From: Paramyrothecium sp. XJ0827
Taxonomy: Eukaryota > Ascomycota > Sordariomycetes > Hypocreales > Stachybotryaceae
Direction of reading: 5' to 3'
NCBI GenBank assembly: GCA_020881915.1
Contig: JAJFPB010000002.1
Coordinates: 2,542,001-2,606,000, forward strand
DNA length: 64,000 nt
Shown here: positions 37,194 through 49,590 of the stretch, piece by piece
Position numbering within the stretch: position 1 is the first letter of the stretch
Layout of the letters: each line of letters begins with the position of its first letter
Program-made: the position numbers and the translations under genes
The notes under the pieces: generated by a model
The model's database searches: none
Seen by the model: only the letters and a program-made list of their open reading frames with translations
Told to the model about the DNA's origin: nothing

Positions 37194-40100
37194 ATGGCTG
37201 CTGCGACTGCACCGGCCCAGGCCATGGAGGGCCTTGCCATCTCCAAGACGAAGGAGTTGAAGGGAGTAAGTGGCCTCCTTGGACTTCATGATTGCAATGG
37301 AATCTACAAAAGATGCGAAAGATGAATCATGCTTACATCTACCACAGACGGAAAAGCGCGACTCCCTCATCGCCATAGAGAAGAAGTACCAGCAGAAATG
37401 GCAAAACGATCGCGTCTTCGAAATCGATGCTCCCTCCACCTCCGAGATCCCACTTCATTCCATCTCCGCTGCCGAGCTCCGAGAGAAGTATCCTAAGTTC
37501 TTCGGCACCATGGCCTACCCCTACATGAACGGCACCCTGCACGCCGGTCACTCCTTTTCCGTCAGCAAGATCGAGTTCGGTGCTGGCGTGGCTAGGATGC
37601 AGGGAAAGCGTGCCCTGTTCCCGATGGGTTTCCACTGCACCGGCATGCCCATCAAGGCCTGTGCGGACAAGTTGGTCAACGAGATCAAGATGTTCGGTGA
37701 GGACTTCGCCGGATACAATCCCGAAGAGACTACCGTGGAGGCGCCTCAACCCGCGGCAAAGCAGACCAAGGAAGACCCTACAAAGTTCGTGGCGAAGAAG
37801 GGCAAGGCCGCTGCCAAGACGGTCAAGATGAAGTATCAGTTCCAGATCATGCAGGCCATCGGCATCCCTTCCGAGGAGATCCACAAGTTTGCTGACCCTC
37901 AGCATTGGCTGAAATACTTCCCGCCTCTGGTCATCCGGGACCTGAACAACTTTGGCTGCAGGGTCGACTGGCGCAGAAGCTTCGTCACCACTGATGCTAA
38001 CCCGTACTACGATGCGTTCATCCGATGGCAAATGGTCCGCTTGAAGGAGCTCCAGAAGATCAAGTTTGGCAAACGCTACACCATCTACTCTATCAAGGAT
38101 GGCCAGCCCTGCATGGACCACGACCGTTCCGAAGGAGAGGCCGTGAACCCCCAGGAGTACACGGCTCTCAAGCTCAAGGTCCTCGATTGGGCTCCCCAGG
38201 CTGCCGAGGCTATCAAGGGCAAGTTCCCCGAAAGCGCAAACTTCTACCTCGTTCCCGCCACCCTTCGACCAGAGACCATGTATGGTCAAACCTGCTGCTT
38301 CGTCGGCCCTAAGATTACTTATGGTGTCTTCAAGGCCAGCGAGAACGACTACTACGTCATAACTGAACGAGCCGCTCGCAACATGGCCTACCAGGGCATC
38401 TTCGCCACCGAAGGATCGATCGAGAAGGCTGCCGAGATCCAGGGATCTGACATTGTGGGAACTCTGGTTCATGCTCCTCTGTCCGTTCACAAGGATGGCG
38501 TCCGCGTCCTGCCAATGGACACCGTCTTGCCTACCAAGGGTACCGGTGTTGTCACTTCGGTTCCCTCCGACAGCCCTGACGATTATGCCACCGTGACCGA
38601 CTTGGCTAAGAAGGCCGACTACTATGGAATCAAGAAGGAATGGGCCGAGTTTGAGATTGTGCCCATTATTGACACACCCTCATACGGAGATCTCTGCGCC
38701 CCCTTCCTGGTCAAGAAATTGAAGATTGCCTCACCCAAGGATACGAAGCAACTGGAAGAGGCCAAGGAGCTTGCCTACAAGGAGGGTTACTACCAGGGTA
38801 CCCTCAAGATTGGTGATTTCAAGGGTGAAAAGGTCGAGACTGCCAAGCCCAAGGTCAGGCAACAACTGATCGATGCGGGCGAGGCCTTCGCCTACTCCGA
38901 GCCGGAGCGCAAGGTTGTCAGCCGATCCGGAGACGACTGCATTGTCGCGCTTTTGGATCAGTGGTACCTGGACTACGGCGAGCAGTCATGGAAAGAACAG
39001 GCACTGAAGTGGGTTGAAAACGCCGACGGCAAGGGTCTGGAGACGTACACCCCGGAGACGAAGAACGGATTTGAGAGCGTGTTGAACTGGCTGAACCAGT
39101 GGGCCTGTGCGCGGTCGTTTGGACTGGGCTCCAGGCTGCCTTGGGACAAGCAGTTCCTCGTGGAGAGTCTCAGTGACTCGACCATCTACATGGCGTACTA
39201 CACTGTTGCTCACTGGCTCCACAAGGACATCTTCGGCCGTGAACAGGGCATCGGCAAGGTTGCCGCGGATCAGATGGTCGACGAGGTCTGGGATTACATC
39301 TTCTGCCGCCGAGAACTGGACGAGGATGTCCTGAGCAAGTCCAAGATCCCCAAGGAAACCCTGGAGAGCATGCGCCGCGAGTTCGAATACTTCTATCCTC
39401 TGGATCTCCGTACGTCTGGCAAGGATCTGATTCCCAACCACTTGACCTTCTTCCTCTACATCCACCTGGCTATTTTCCCTCCAGAGTACTGGCCACGCAG
39501 TGTCCGAGCCAACGGCCACCTGATGTTGAACGGCGAAAAGATGAGCAAGAGCACCGGTAACTTCATGACTCTCCAGGACCTGACCACCAAATATGGCGCC
39601 GACGCGGCACGAATCGCGCTGGCCGACGCAGGTGATGGTGTCAACGATGCCAACTTCGAGGAAGACGTTGCTGACACGAACATCCTCCGCCTTTACACGC
39701 TCCGCGAGTGGTGTGAGGAGATGGTCAGCGACGAGGCCGATCTGCGTACGGGCGAGCTCAACTCGTTCCAAGACAGGCTCTTTGCGAACGAGCTCAATGA
39801 CCATGCGCAGGAAGCCATCACCCAGTATGCCAACACGAACTACAAGCTGGCGCTCAAGGCTGGTCTCTACGAGTTGACAAGTGCTCGTGACTTCTATCGT
39901 GAAGCTTGCACGGGCGCCAACATTAAGATGCACAAGGATCTGGTCCTCCGGTACATTGAGCTCCAGGCTCTCTTGCTGGCGGTTGTGGCTCCCCACTGGG
40001 CGGAGTACATCTGGCTGGAAGTGCTGAAGAAGGACTCGACCATCCACAATGCCACTTTCCCCGAGGTGCCTGCTGTTGATTCCAGTCTTTCGGCCAAGCG

Positions 40101-40641
40101 AGAGTACGTCCGTACCACCGCTTCGAACGTCAACTCGGCCGAGGGTCTCCAGCTGAAGAAGAAGGCGAAGGGCAAGGAGCTCGCGTTCGACCCCAAGAAG
40201 CCCAAGAAGCTTACAATCTTCTTCACGGACAAGTTCCCATCATGGCAGGCCAAGTACATCGACTTGCTGAAGGAGATGTGGGACGTGTCGAGCAATTCTG
40301 TCAACGACAAGGAGCTGAACGGAAAGATTGGTAAGATGGGCGAGATGAAGAAGGCAATGCCCTTTGTGCAGAACCTGAAGAGGCGCCTGCAGAACGGCGA
40401 GCCCGCATCGGTGGTGCTGGAGCAGAAATTGGCGTTTGATGAGAGGGAGACTCTTATCCAGATGGTGCCTGGACTGAAGCGCACAGCTGGCCTGGTCGTC
40501 TGCGACGTCCTTCTGGTTGAGGAAGGCGGCAAGAAGGGACTCAACCTGGTCGACGGTAAGGAGGTGGAGATTTCGGTACCCGTGGCTGAAAACGCTGTGC
40601 CTGGAGCGCCGACGTTCTTCTTTGAGAATATCGAAGCTTAG
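37194..40641 (+). CDS. CDC60: Leucyl-tRNA synthetase, cytosolic
   Basis: Class-I aminoacyl-tRNA synthetase charging tRNA-Leu in the cytosol. Exons 37194-37265 and 37348-40641 (82-nt intron, GTAAGT..CACAG) give 1,121 residues, typical of the eukaryotic cytosolic/archaeal-like form. Seen: the HIGH-type motif in YPYMNGTLHAGH (His near 89), FHCTGMPIKACADKL, a large editing (CP1) insert including ATLRPETMYGQT and KGTGVVTSVPSDSPDDY, KMSKS at about 755-759 (NGEKMSKSTGNF), and the C-terminal anticodon-binding and leucine-specific region. The first exon encodes a short leader MAAATAPAQAMEGLAIS without the basic character of a mitochondrial presequence, supporting a cytosolic enzyme. Confidence 0.97.
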
Positions 40642-42438
40642 AGATAGAGTTGCGAGGATAGCTGATTTATTAAACAAGACAGACTTTCCAGAGGATTAAT
40701 GAGGACGTTGGGATGCTTTGCGTGATGTGAATACTGCGTATCCCCTCTCATAGCATGCTCATTCTTGAGTATGAAATCAAGTCTTTCCATCGTACTAGCA
40801 GACCCAGAACCGCAACTTTCGTGAAGCACATGCCCAGTCCAGAAACACATCAACCGAGGTCTTGGGCTCGAACCAGTGTTGACGACAGCTATTCTCACCG
40901 TCGGTAACACAGGTGTCAAGCTACTAGTGTCAAATCTATTTACGGGAACGGCGTGTTTGGTTTTGACACGAAAAAGGCTCCAGAGCCCGATGATGTTTCA
41001 AAGATGAGACAAGTGGAAAATGTTCCGTTGGTGTAACATGATCAGGTCGCACATGATCGAAGAGAGGACCGCCGGCGTGGAAAATACCTGGCGGATTCCG
41101 TCGACTTTCACCAGACGAAAGTTGCCAAGTCGGCTGCCAACCTTCAGACCAGGATTTCGGGCAAACCTTTTTGCTTGGCAATGGAATGCTTGCAGCGGTG
41201 GCAGGATCGATTTGCGGGGGTAAAAGCAAGAAACGGACGATTGGCATTTGAGAGACATGACGACTGAGGGAGAGGACTGAGAGGGGCCGTTGTACAATAC
41301 ATGAGATCAGGTCAGGCTGGGTCAGGTCAAGTCAAGCCAGCTGCCTTAGCATGTTGTTGCACGCCTCGACTGATTCGCGGCTCTGCCGATACTTTTGCTG
41401 TTTGTGGCACCGGTACTGACATCGGGAGACTGATTGTCGTGTTATTGAGCCTGGGACTAGGCAGGCAACGCAGGACAAGGAGCTCCGATTTCTGGAGGCG
41501 TTAGCAGGAGGCTCAACCGCGTGGCGTTGAAACATGGACAGATGCGTCGTCAGCCGCTGCCAGTTCGCAAGCACCCGAAGGCTAAACGGGGCACGGGCGC
41601 GCAAACCTGCACAAGCCTGCACATGCTGCATGCATAAGGTCCTGTCCTGTACATCCATGCCTTCAAGGTACATGCACGCATGCAGGCCAAGGGACAAGGA
41701 CTACGAGCTGGGCGGGCCGCGATAAGGATTAGAGCAAAGCAAATGACGTTTTTGAGCAGGGGGGGAACGGTTGGGGTTGGGCGCATCTTATCGCTGGAAT
41801 GAGGATCCCAAGCCACCCAAGTCGATACCAAGCTTGATAAGATTCTGGGATCGCAGCAGGAGACGAGGACGAAATGTTTTCCTGCTCAGGTAACGGAGTA
41901 CAGTACAGGAAGAACGTTCTATTCTCGGCCAAACACCAGGCGCTGAGTGTCTTACCCTTTGCTTAGTCTGGGCCCCTAGCGGAGTCCCTGAAGGCGCGGC
42001 CAGTCGAGGCGAGTCGAGGCGAGACGAGTAAGTCGTCCGAAACAGAGCCAATGAGTGAACGAGGAGGCTTTTCCCGGTCTAAGGACCCAGCTTCGGGGTG
42101 CGAGGAATGGCAGTTCTTCGGGGATTTCTCCCCCTTCTCCCTGGAAGTGGAAGGGGAAAAAATTGGATTATAGCGCGAAGGACGGACGCCGTCTGTGAGC
42201 CAGTCTGGAACGATTTGCCACGAAAGCTTCTCGGTAGCGCGAGGGCTAAGGTAGCGGTACCACCATCTCTTGGATCCGTCGGTGTTCTTATCTCGAACAA
42301 GCTCGACCGTAGTCGTTGCCAGCCGCGGTTACTTTTGAATAGTCCTCGAGGCTAACGCGGTTTTTTTTTTCTTCAAGCGCAGCATTTGGAAGAGAGAGAA
42401 AAAAACATTGATGGCTGGGAACAGATGTGCGTTCTAAC

Positions 42439-42462
42439 AATCAATCAATCAATCAATCAATC
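42439..42462 (+). repeat. (AATC)6 microsatellite
   Basis: Six perfect AATC units. Confidence 0.9.
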
Positions 42463-43578
42463 ACCGAGGGTGAGCTGTGCCGGCCTGCTCCGGCCGGATC
42501 GACAACCCGCCATGGGACCACAAAGAGGGAAGCAAGCCCAGAAACTTGGATCGGCCACTGTGGACAGTAACAGCAATAGCGACGCCGTGGTAAAGAATTG
42601 AAGGACGGGGTGGGCCGGGGATTCCTCCACCAAAGCGCCAGAAAGTCATCGTGACGACTGATGGCGGAAAACGGGAAATGCTGTCGAAGGTTTCCGTGTT
42701 CCGAACATGAATGATGAATGATGTGTGCCATGACTTTTCCTCATCCGTCGCGGCGTTTCAACCTCGTGATTGAATGGACCGTTTCCCACTCGCAGATCGC
42801 AACTTGCCGGGAACGCGCAAGCTCCCTGTCAATCTTTTTTTTCTTTTTTTTGCCCTGCTCTTTCTTTTTTCCGTCTCGTTCACGACACCCCCCCCCTGCC
42901 CTTACGAACCCCCAAGTGCTTTGAGAGGACGGGCAAGCAGGAAAGGGAAAAAACAAAAACCTGGCAGCAATCCCTGTCATTGGGGAATCCTTGAATCCAG
43001 TTCGGTTCGCAAAGCGCTCGATTCTTTTTCTGCCCGCGTAGCTCGGGACTCTTTGCGTGTTAGTTGATGGAACGCCCAAAAGCTTTTTTCCCTTTCCCTT
43101 TCATTCCCACTTCTCTTCCAATTTTTTGGCTTCCCGTTCCCTGTTCGTTCGATATGACGCACCATCGTCGCTAGCGTCCGATATTTTCTGCGACACAACG
43201 GCGCCTTGCATGTTGCTTTCGCCCGCTCGCTCACCCACTGTACATACCTGGGCCCACACCCTTTGATCGGCGATTCGTCAAACGCAAACAGACAGATTGA
43301 CCGACAGGGGCTGCCTCGTCAACTGCCGCCATCGTCGAAGCTCTCTCCAGCCAAACCTCACTCTTAGCTCTGGGCCTAAAGCAGGCAGGCCAACCCGTTT
43401 CCGGCCCGAGAGGAGTGGGAAGGGGCAGAGGAAGAGGAAGCCCCACGTTCCTTGTTGCTTTGCTTTGCTTTTTTTTCTTTCTTTTTTTTTTGCCGCAACC
43501 CGTGGATGCTGCATTCGTTCAAAGCCGACAAGAAACTTGCATTTCCATGTTCGGGGGTTCCCCACCACCCAACCCAAG

Positions 43579-43620
43579 CCCACCCACCCACCACCACCAC
43601 CACCACACCACACCACACCA
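43579..43620 (+). repeat. CCA/CACCA low-complexity repeat
   Basis: Runs of CCCA, CCA and CACCA units; strand-asymmetric C/A tract. Confidence 0.85.
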
Positions 43621-44336
43621 TCCGGGCTACGGGAACCAAGGCTGGCTGCAGCCATTCACCTCGTCGCCATTGCGCCATGAGGTCGTAACGGTACTGCACC
43701 TAGCTGGCTGGGTACGCGCCATTCTTCCCAGCTGGGAGGGAGAGGTTACGAGCCACCCCCTAGAAGGGGAAGACGGCTACGAGGACCGATAAAGACGGAC
43801 GGCTCATCGACCGGGGTGGGATCAAGTCTTTCCTCATTGCCAAATGCAAAGGGCCCATATCCCATCCAACTGAAGGGCCCGGCACGTCTTTAATCGCGCT
43901 GGAGCCACTCTGGACCATCTTTCTTTACCTTCTTCTCTCCCTCCACACCTTGGCTACTAGCCCCAGTTGCTTCCCACTGCTGGACCGTTCTTAATAAAGG
44001 CCCTTAGGCCTGGTGATGTCGCGAAGACGTGGAGCCAGCGTTTCTCGTCCGTGACATACACCACTCCACTCGCTACAAACCTCCGTGCTTTCGTTCGTTA
44101 CCCACTTCCAAGCCCGATCGCCTTGGACAGCTTCGCCAAGGGCACTCGTCACCCCGGATTCCATAAGGACCAGTCTTCCCCCCCCACGATTGAGATCCCT
44201 TCCCGTGCGGCGGCTCGGTTGACAAACAAACGCCACAATAAGAAGTAGCATCTGCTGCGCTTGCCTTCGCTTCTACAAGCTGCCGCTATCTTGCCGTCTG
44301 GAGATCCATGACCACTCGTTCAAATCATCTGCTCCG

Positions 44337-44825
44337 ATGCGCTCGGCAAACATTCTCACGGTAGCTGGCGCTGCCCTCGCCGGTGCCGGTTTCGCTCATG
44401 CTTCCGTCGCCAATGCCGGCTCAGCTCCGAGAGACGTCTCACAACACATCAACAACATCATCACTCTCTCAACCCGCCAAGCCAATTCCGCGGGCTCTAT
44501 GGCTGTGGCCGACCTCGCAAACGCCCACAACTGTGCCGACCCGGCCAGCTGCCACGAGGGACCGTCGGTTGTCCAGGTCAGAGCTGCGCCGGTCGAAAGT
44601 GCGACGCATTGCATCTGCTACGCAGGCGGAAACGGTGAGCACAGCTCTGAGATCGACGATGACGGGGGCCAGGGAGCTAATTGGACCTCAGACATCACTG
44701 CTCGTGCCCCGAATGACACGTCTGCTCCTCCTCCCGAGGTGACGGGCGGTGCTCTTCCTCAACAGATGCAGGCCTCCATGGCAGGCTTGCTAGGATTCTT
44801 CATCATGTCTCTGGTCATGTTGTAG
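44337..44825 (+). CDS. Small secreted, probably GPI-anchored protein
   Basis: No family recognised. Read straight through it has 162 residues; removing a probable 57-nt intron (44635-44691) leaves 143 in the same frame. Seen: a signal peptide (ILTVAGAALAGAGFAHA), two Cys pairs (NCADPASC and HCIC), N-glycosylation sites NDT and, if the intron is retained, NWT, a Pro/Ser/Thr stretch (TSAPPPEVTGG), and a hydrophobic C terminus (AGLLGFFIMSLVML) with no charged tail, the pattern of a GPI attachment signal. It is expected on the cell wall or plasma membrane. The ATG at 44337 directly precedes the signal peptide. AATAAA at 45052-45057 may serve as polyadenylation signal. Confidence 0.78.
   Translation: MRSANILTVAGAALAGAGFAHASVANAGSAPRDVSQHINNIITLSTRQANSAGSMAVADLANAHNCADPASCHEGPSVVQVRAAPVESATHCICYAGGNGEHSSEIDDDGGQGANWTSDITARAPNDTSAPPPEVTGGALPQQMQASMAGLLGFFIMSLVML
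44635..44691 (+). other. Probable in-frame (3n) intron in the GPI-protein gene
   Basis: GTGAGC donor, CTAAT branch-like site (GAGCTAATTG) and CCTCAG acceptor at 57 nt spacing. Length is a multiple of three with no internal stop, so both spliced and retained forms are translatable. Confidence 0.6.
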
Positions 44826-45687
44826 ACCGGAGCGGACAGGCGGTGATCGCGAATTGGATTTACGAGAAACGGTACGAAGCATGCATTGGTCCGAGCTGGC
44901 CCACCACATACCAGCCAGACACCACGGGCGTTGGGGATGACTATGGGACAAGGGATTGATACCAACGGCGTTTATGGTGTTTTACACAGCCTGGAAGAAC
45001 GGCTGTTGCATTTTAATGTAATTAAGTCCGAGCAACAGAGACTCGGCACACAATAAAGAAACCAAATTATGAGCATAATTCGAGTAATTCAACACGGTGA
45101 CGTGCATAGCTGATTTATTTTGTGCAGGTTCCGACCGTTCTCTAATTGACTATGCTACAGTCTACCTGCTGGCGCAATTCCCTTCTGATCAAACAAGTCA
45201 GATGGTAGGAATATGACGAGCCCAGAGCCACAGCCAGCTGGACGGTAGGCAACCCACAAGCAATGAGGCTAGACCATTACATACACTGGCAGGAGCACTC
45301 AACATAGTCGAGCGCGGCATCCTGCAAGCCCTCGGAGCTTTGCGACATCGCGAAAGTCTGAGCAGGCGACTATTCGCCGGAGTGCCTGAAAACCCGCGCG
45401 TGACGAACCCGGGTTCGACATCACATCCATGGTACGGTAGCTGACTTCCAAGAACAGTGGTTCGAGTTGCGCCCATGCGATCTTGGCTTGTGGGATCTGC
45501 CCTGCCGCCTGTCAAGGCGCGCCGGCTGCGAAGGCCCGCCAAGGGAACAGGCGCGAGCTTTTCCCTGGCAGGCGACGGGGGCGCGGACTTTGCTATCGAT
45601 CGATGCGGCTTTGCAGGAAGTCAAAGACATCCTTAGCGATGTCGTGACGACATGTCGGGATATCCGGCAACTTTGGCTTGGCTTTTC
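44826..45687. other. Intergenic between convergent GPI-protein and Dph3 genes
   Basis: 862 bp; 3' flanks, AATAAA at 45052-45057, no gene seen. A GGTTCGA word near 45413 does not sit in a tRNA-like fold. Confidence 0.55.
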
Positions 45688-46064
45688 TCAAGCGGCGATA
45701 GGGATCTTGGCATCAGGCCCGCTGGTTGGAGGAGGCTTGGGCAGGTCATCCTGCGGAAGAGGGGCGCAAAGAAATATAAGTAAACGATCGCGTGGGAAAA
45801 AAACTGTCGCGCAAATGATTGCGCTTTTTTTTGCCCAGAGCGTTGGGCCAGGAGGGAAAAACTTACAAGATCGTAGATGACGCGGATCATCAGGCTGCAG
45901 CTGGGGCACACGGCAATGTCCTGCTCGTCGCGGAGGTCGTCGAGGGTGATCTGGAACCGGTCGCCGCAGGGGCACGGGTAGGAGTAGACCTGGAGGCCCT
46001 CGTCCCAGGTCAGGTCCTCGAACTCGATCTCGTCGTAGATGGCAAGCTCCTCGTCGCCGGACAT
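45688..46064 (-). CDS. DPH3: Diphthamide biosynthesis protein 3 (CSL zinc finger)
   Basis: Small iron/zinc protein (Kti11) that supplies electrons to the Dph1-Dph2 radical enzyme for diphthamide on eEF2 and also serves Elongator-dependent tRNA modification. Exons 46064-45867 and 45750-45688 (116-nt intron, GTAAGT..CCGCAG) give 86 residues, a usual length. Seen: [20 protein letters not shown], the metal ligands PCPCGDRF and [11 protein letters not shown] (four Cys), then a short tail [16 protein letters not shown]. The last CSL block ends just before the intron. It shares a 636-bp divergent promoter with the ABC half-transporter. Confidence 0.95.
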
Positions 46065-46700
46065 TGTTTTTGGGCTGGTCGAGGAAAATTCGCGGGGGGA
46101 AGTGACTCTTTTTTTTTCTTTCTTTCTGCGAAAGGCGATAAGTCGCTTTGGTTTGTTGGCGGCGGCGGCGGGGTTTGGACGAACGATAAGCCAAAAAGAA
46201 TGTTTCTGCAAGGGAAAAGTTGCCGCCCGTTGGAGCAACCAGGAGCCGGGAGAAATTTTACCCCACAAACGTGGCTGGTGGATTTTTTTTCTTTACTTCG
46301 GGGTCGTGGCTGGTGGGCAATCACATGCGAGCTGGGGAACTCTGGGGTCCGGGTCGGTTGCGCCAATGCCGTCCTGCTGGCTTGCTTCGGCCGAGGAGCT
46401 ACGACAAGCCATTCCTGCCTCCCATCCATCACAAGGGGCCGAAAGCTCGACTTTCCCCAAACCAAACATCGGTCGTGCCAAATATCACGGCCCCTTTTTT
46501 CTTCTTTTCACCGACAGCAATTCTGCGACGAGTGCCGACGACATATCAATGCTCTGACGACTCGGTTCCCGTAGCTGATGCGCCGCTCGTAACGTCTGTA
46601 CTGTAGCAGGACCCCCTCATCCCGAGGCTCCATCTCCCTACTCGCCCGTCCGCCTTTTTCTCCCCCCGAACCGTCCTCGGCACGGGAGACGAAGGCCGCC
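46065..46700. promoter_or_regulatory. Shared divergent promoter of Dph3 and the ABC transporter
   Basis: 636 bp between two starts, with T-rich runs near 46109 and 46284. No specific site called. Confidence 0.5.
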
Positions 46701-49018
46701 ATGGCGTGGCAATCAAAGATGTCTCTTCCGCGAGACCGCACGGTCCGGAGCATCGTGTCCGACCTCACCCGCCTCTACCTCTCCAACCGCACGCGCATCT
46801 CGCGTGCCATATGGATCACCCTCTTCGTCGCCCTCGTCAACCGCGTGCGCCACGCCATCTCGGAGCAGAAGGCCGCCTCGTCGCGCGAGGCCGCCCAGCG
46901 CGCGGCCCGGCGCGGCACCACCTCCTCGGGCGAGGAGGAGACGCCCAAGAAGAAGGTCGCCCTCGACCGCGAGTTCTTCCGCTCCCTGCTGCGCCTGATG
47001 AAGATCGTCGTGCCGGGCTGGCGGAGCAAGGAGACCCGGCTCCTCATCAGCCACAGCTTCTTCCTCGTCCTCCGGACCCTGATCAGCCTGCGGGTCGCCG
47101 AGATGGACGGCGCCATCGTCAAGGCCCTGGTCAAGGGCAACGGCAAGGAGTTCCTGATGCGCATCGTGTGGTGGATGCTGATCGCCGTCCCTGCCACCTT
47201 CACCAACTCCATGGTAAGTCGCCGAGCATGGGGGGACTCCCGTGCGTGTCTGTCGTGCTGACTTGTGCCAAGCTCTCCTACCACCAGGCGCAGCTCTCCC
47301 TGAACTACCGGACGAGGATCACTCAGTACATACACGACAAGTACCTGTCAAACCTCACCTTCTACGGCCTGTCCGCGCTGGACGACCGCATAAAGAATCC
47401 CGATCAGCTGATTGCAGTGGATGTCTCCAAATTCTCAAACAGCCTGGCGGAGCTGTACAGCAACCTGGCCAAGCCACTGCTAGACATGGTGCGTTTGCAC
47501 GCCCGCCCCGGGGGACCCGTCCTCCACGGTCCGCCTCTTACTGACTTGCGTAGACCATTTACACGTACTCTCTGTCGCGTAGTGTGGGCGGCGAGGGCGT
47601 TGTCTTCATGTCGCTGCTCGTCCAACTGTCAGCCAACGTTATGCGCGTGCTGACGCCGCCGTTCGGCAAATACGTCGCCGACGAGGCGCGCCTGGAGGGA
47701 GAATTCCGCTTCCAGCATTCGCGTCTGATCGACTACAGCGAGGAGGTCGCCCTCTACGCCGGCCACAAGGCCGAGAAGGATACCTTGGACAAGGGCTACT
47801 TCACTCTCATCAAGCACGTCAACTACATCCTTCGCCGCCGCTTCTACCACGGCTTCATGGAAGACTTCGTCATCAAGTACTTCTGGGGCGCCTTGGGCCT
47901 GGTCCTCTGCAGCGTGCCCGTCTTCGTCAAGATGCCCGGCCAGGTCACCATGAACATGGGCGACAGGACCGAGTCCTTCATCACCAACCGAAGGATGCTC
48001 CTATCGGCCTCCGATGCCTTCGGCCGCATCATGTTCTCCTACCGCGAGGTCATGGAACTGGCGGGCTACACCTCGCGCGTCGCCAGCCTCCTGGACGTCA
48101 TGGACGATATCCAGAACGGCCACTTTGAGAAGAAGCTCGTTTCCTCGTCTGGAACCGAGAACAACGAGGTTGTGTTGAAGGGCAGGGGCACGGTTGTCGA
48201 GAGCAGGGATATCGAGTTCATTGACGTGTGAGTCGCAATCCTTGCAAGCTGCTTCTAGTGTCTGGGTGACTGATTCTAACGTTGGCCACAGGCCCATCAT
48301 CTCGCCCAACGGTGACGTCCTGGTCAAGGCTCTATGCTTCTCGCTGAAGCACGGCGATCATTTGCTCGTGGTCGGACCCAACGGCTGTGGCAAGTCGTCC
48401 CTCTTCCGTATCCTCGGCGGCCTCTGGCCCGTCTACGGCGGTACCGTCCACAAGCCGCCGTTCAGTGCCATTTTCTACATCCCCCAGCGACCCTACCTGT
48501 CCCGCGGCTCCCTGCGCCAGCAGATCATCTACCCAGACTCCCTCCGCCAGATGCGCGCCCGCGGCGTCACCGACGCCGACCTCCTCGGCATCCTCAGCAT
48601 CCTCGGCCTGGAGCACCTCGTGACCCTGTACGACGAGGGCTGGGACGCCGAGGCCGAGTGGCGCGACGTGCTGTCCGGCGGCCTCCAGCAGCGCGTCGCC
48701 ATGGCCCGCCTCTTCTACCACCGCCCGCGCTACGCCATCCTCGACGAGTGCACCAGCAGCGTCACCCTCGAGACGGAGAAGGTCATGTACGACAACGCAA
48801 AGGCCCTCGGCATCACGCTCATGACGGTCAGCCACCGCCGCAGCCTCTGGAAGTACCACACCCACATCCTGCAGTTTGACGGCCAGGGCAACTACATCTT
48901 CACCAAGCTGGACGCGGAGAAGCGCCTCGAGCTCGAAGACGAGAAGGAGGACCTGGACGTCAAGCTGAGACAGGTGCCTGAGCTGGAGAGGCGCCTGAAG
49001 GAGTTGACCGAGCTGTAA
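46701..49018 (+). CDS. PXA2: Peroxisomal ABC half-transporter (Pxa2/ABCD type)
   Basis: Subfamily-D ABC half-transporter that, as a dimer with a Pxa1-like partner, imports long-chain acyl-CoA into peroxisomes for beta-oxidation. Exons 46701-47213, 47273-47488, 47554-48227 and 48292-49018 give 709 residues. Seen: basic N terminus and membrane domain, including [38 protein letters not shown], the ABCD loop [16 protein letters not shown], and a nucleotide-binding domain with Walker [12 protein letters not shown] (about 496-504), signature [14 protein letters not shown] near 594, Walker [12 protein letters not shown] (about 617-624) and the switch VSHRRSLW. A charged coiled-coil tail follows. The assignment to Pxa2 rather than Pxa1 rests on length and general look. 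Confidence 0.9.
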
Positions 49019-49286
49019 GACTTTGTCGGGGCCCGCGGCAGAGCTGTCGAGCACGTGGAAGCAGCTGACGGTTTATGACAACGATGCGAGCCAAGCAATG
49101 TTTGCCTTCAATACAAGTGTACAACATAGTCATTCCAAGCCTTTCTGACTGGCGTAGTAGTTAATACAAAAGCCCTGAGCGCATTCATACCCGCAAATCC
49201 CGGACCCGGGTCTCTTCAGCATGCTTCCCATAAGTCCCACCTCCACATCAGCACACCTCCAGCGGAAAGGATCATGAGCTACCACT

Positions 49287-49560
49287 AAAACAACCTGTTC
49301 CCCACTGCTCGTGTATTCCGTTCGGCTCGAAGTTTGGCTCTTACCATGCCTCGTTGTCGATGGCCCCCGTTGACCGGAAGTTGGACGGGCTGAGCAGCAT
49401 AGTGGTCGTACTCGTCACAGGTAATGCCGTAATGCTGTCTGTCTCCGGCTCGTAAAGCTGGCCGAGGTTGCATCCAGTGATGCACCAGATGTAGTTGCCG
49501 ATCTCTGCCATGACCGCACGAAGAGCGGCATTCTCGTACCTACCGAAGGCCGGGTCAGGG
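49287..49560 (-). pseudogene. Remnant of an RBR E3 ligase IBR region
   Basis: Below the RING ORF, another frame continues the family pattern: DPAFGRYENAALRAVMAEIG then YIWCITGCNLGQLYEPE (start of an IBR domain). A few codons on, the next recognisable piece, GITCDEYDHYAAQ, is in a third frame and the cysteines that should lie between are missing. This suggests at least one frameshift and a deletion of roughly 40 residues. The first junction could be rescued by a weak 46-nt intron (GTGTTC..CGAAG), the second cannot. Confidence 0.55.
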
Positions 49561-49590
49561 CTGCTGTCCCCCGGCTTCGGGGGGTCTGGC

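Larger units (their letters stand above)
40642..44336. other. Gene-poor spacer with simple repeats (3.7 kb)
   Basis: No protein-like frame. Rich in low-complexity DNA: T runs near 42361 and 42836-42850, (AATC)6 at 42439-42462, and a CCA/CACCA stretch at 43579-43620. Pyrimidine-rich DNA near 43915-43945 may mark the promoter and leader of the GPI-protein gene. Confidence 0.5.

Noticed and set aside
37339..38490. 383-codon minus-strand frame opposite LeuRS
   Set aside because: Antisense shadow of the conserved synthetase.
40861..40900. Possible tRNA (GGTTCGAGCCC word on the minus strand)
   Set aside because: The bases flanking the loop do not pair as a T arm and no D or anticodon arm is found.
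45395..45430. Possible tRNA T arm (GGGTTCGAC)
   Set aside because: Stem pairing fails and no other arms are seen.
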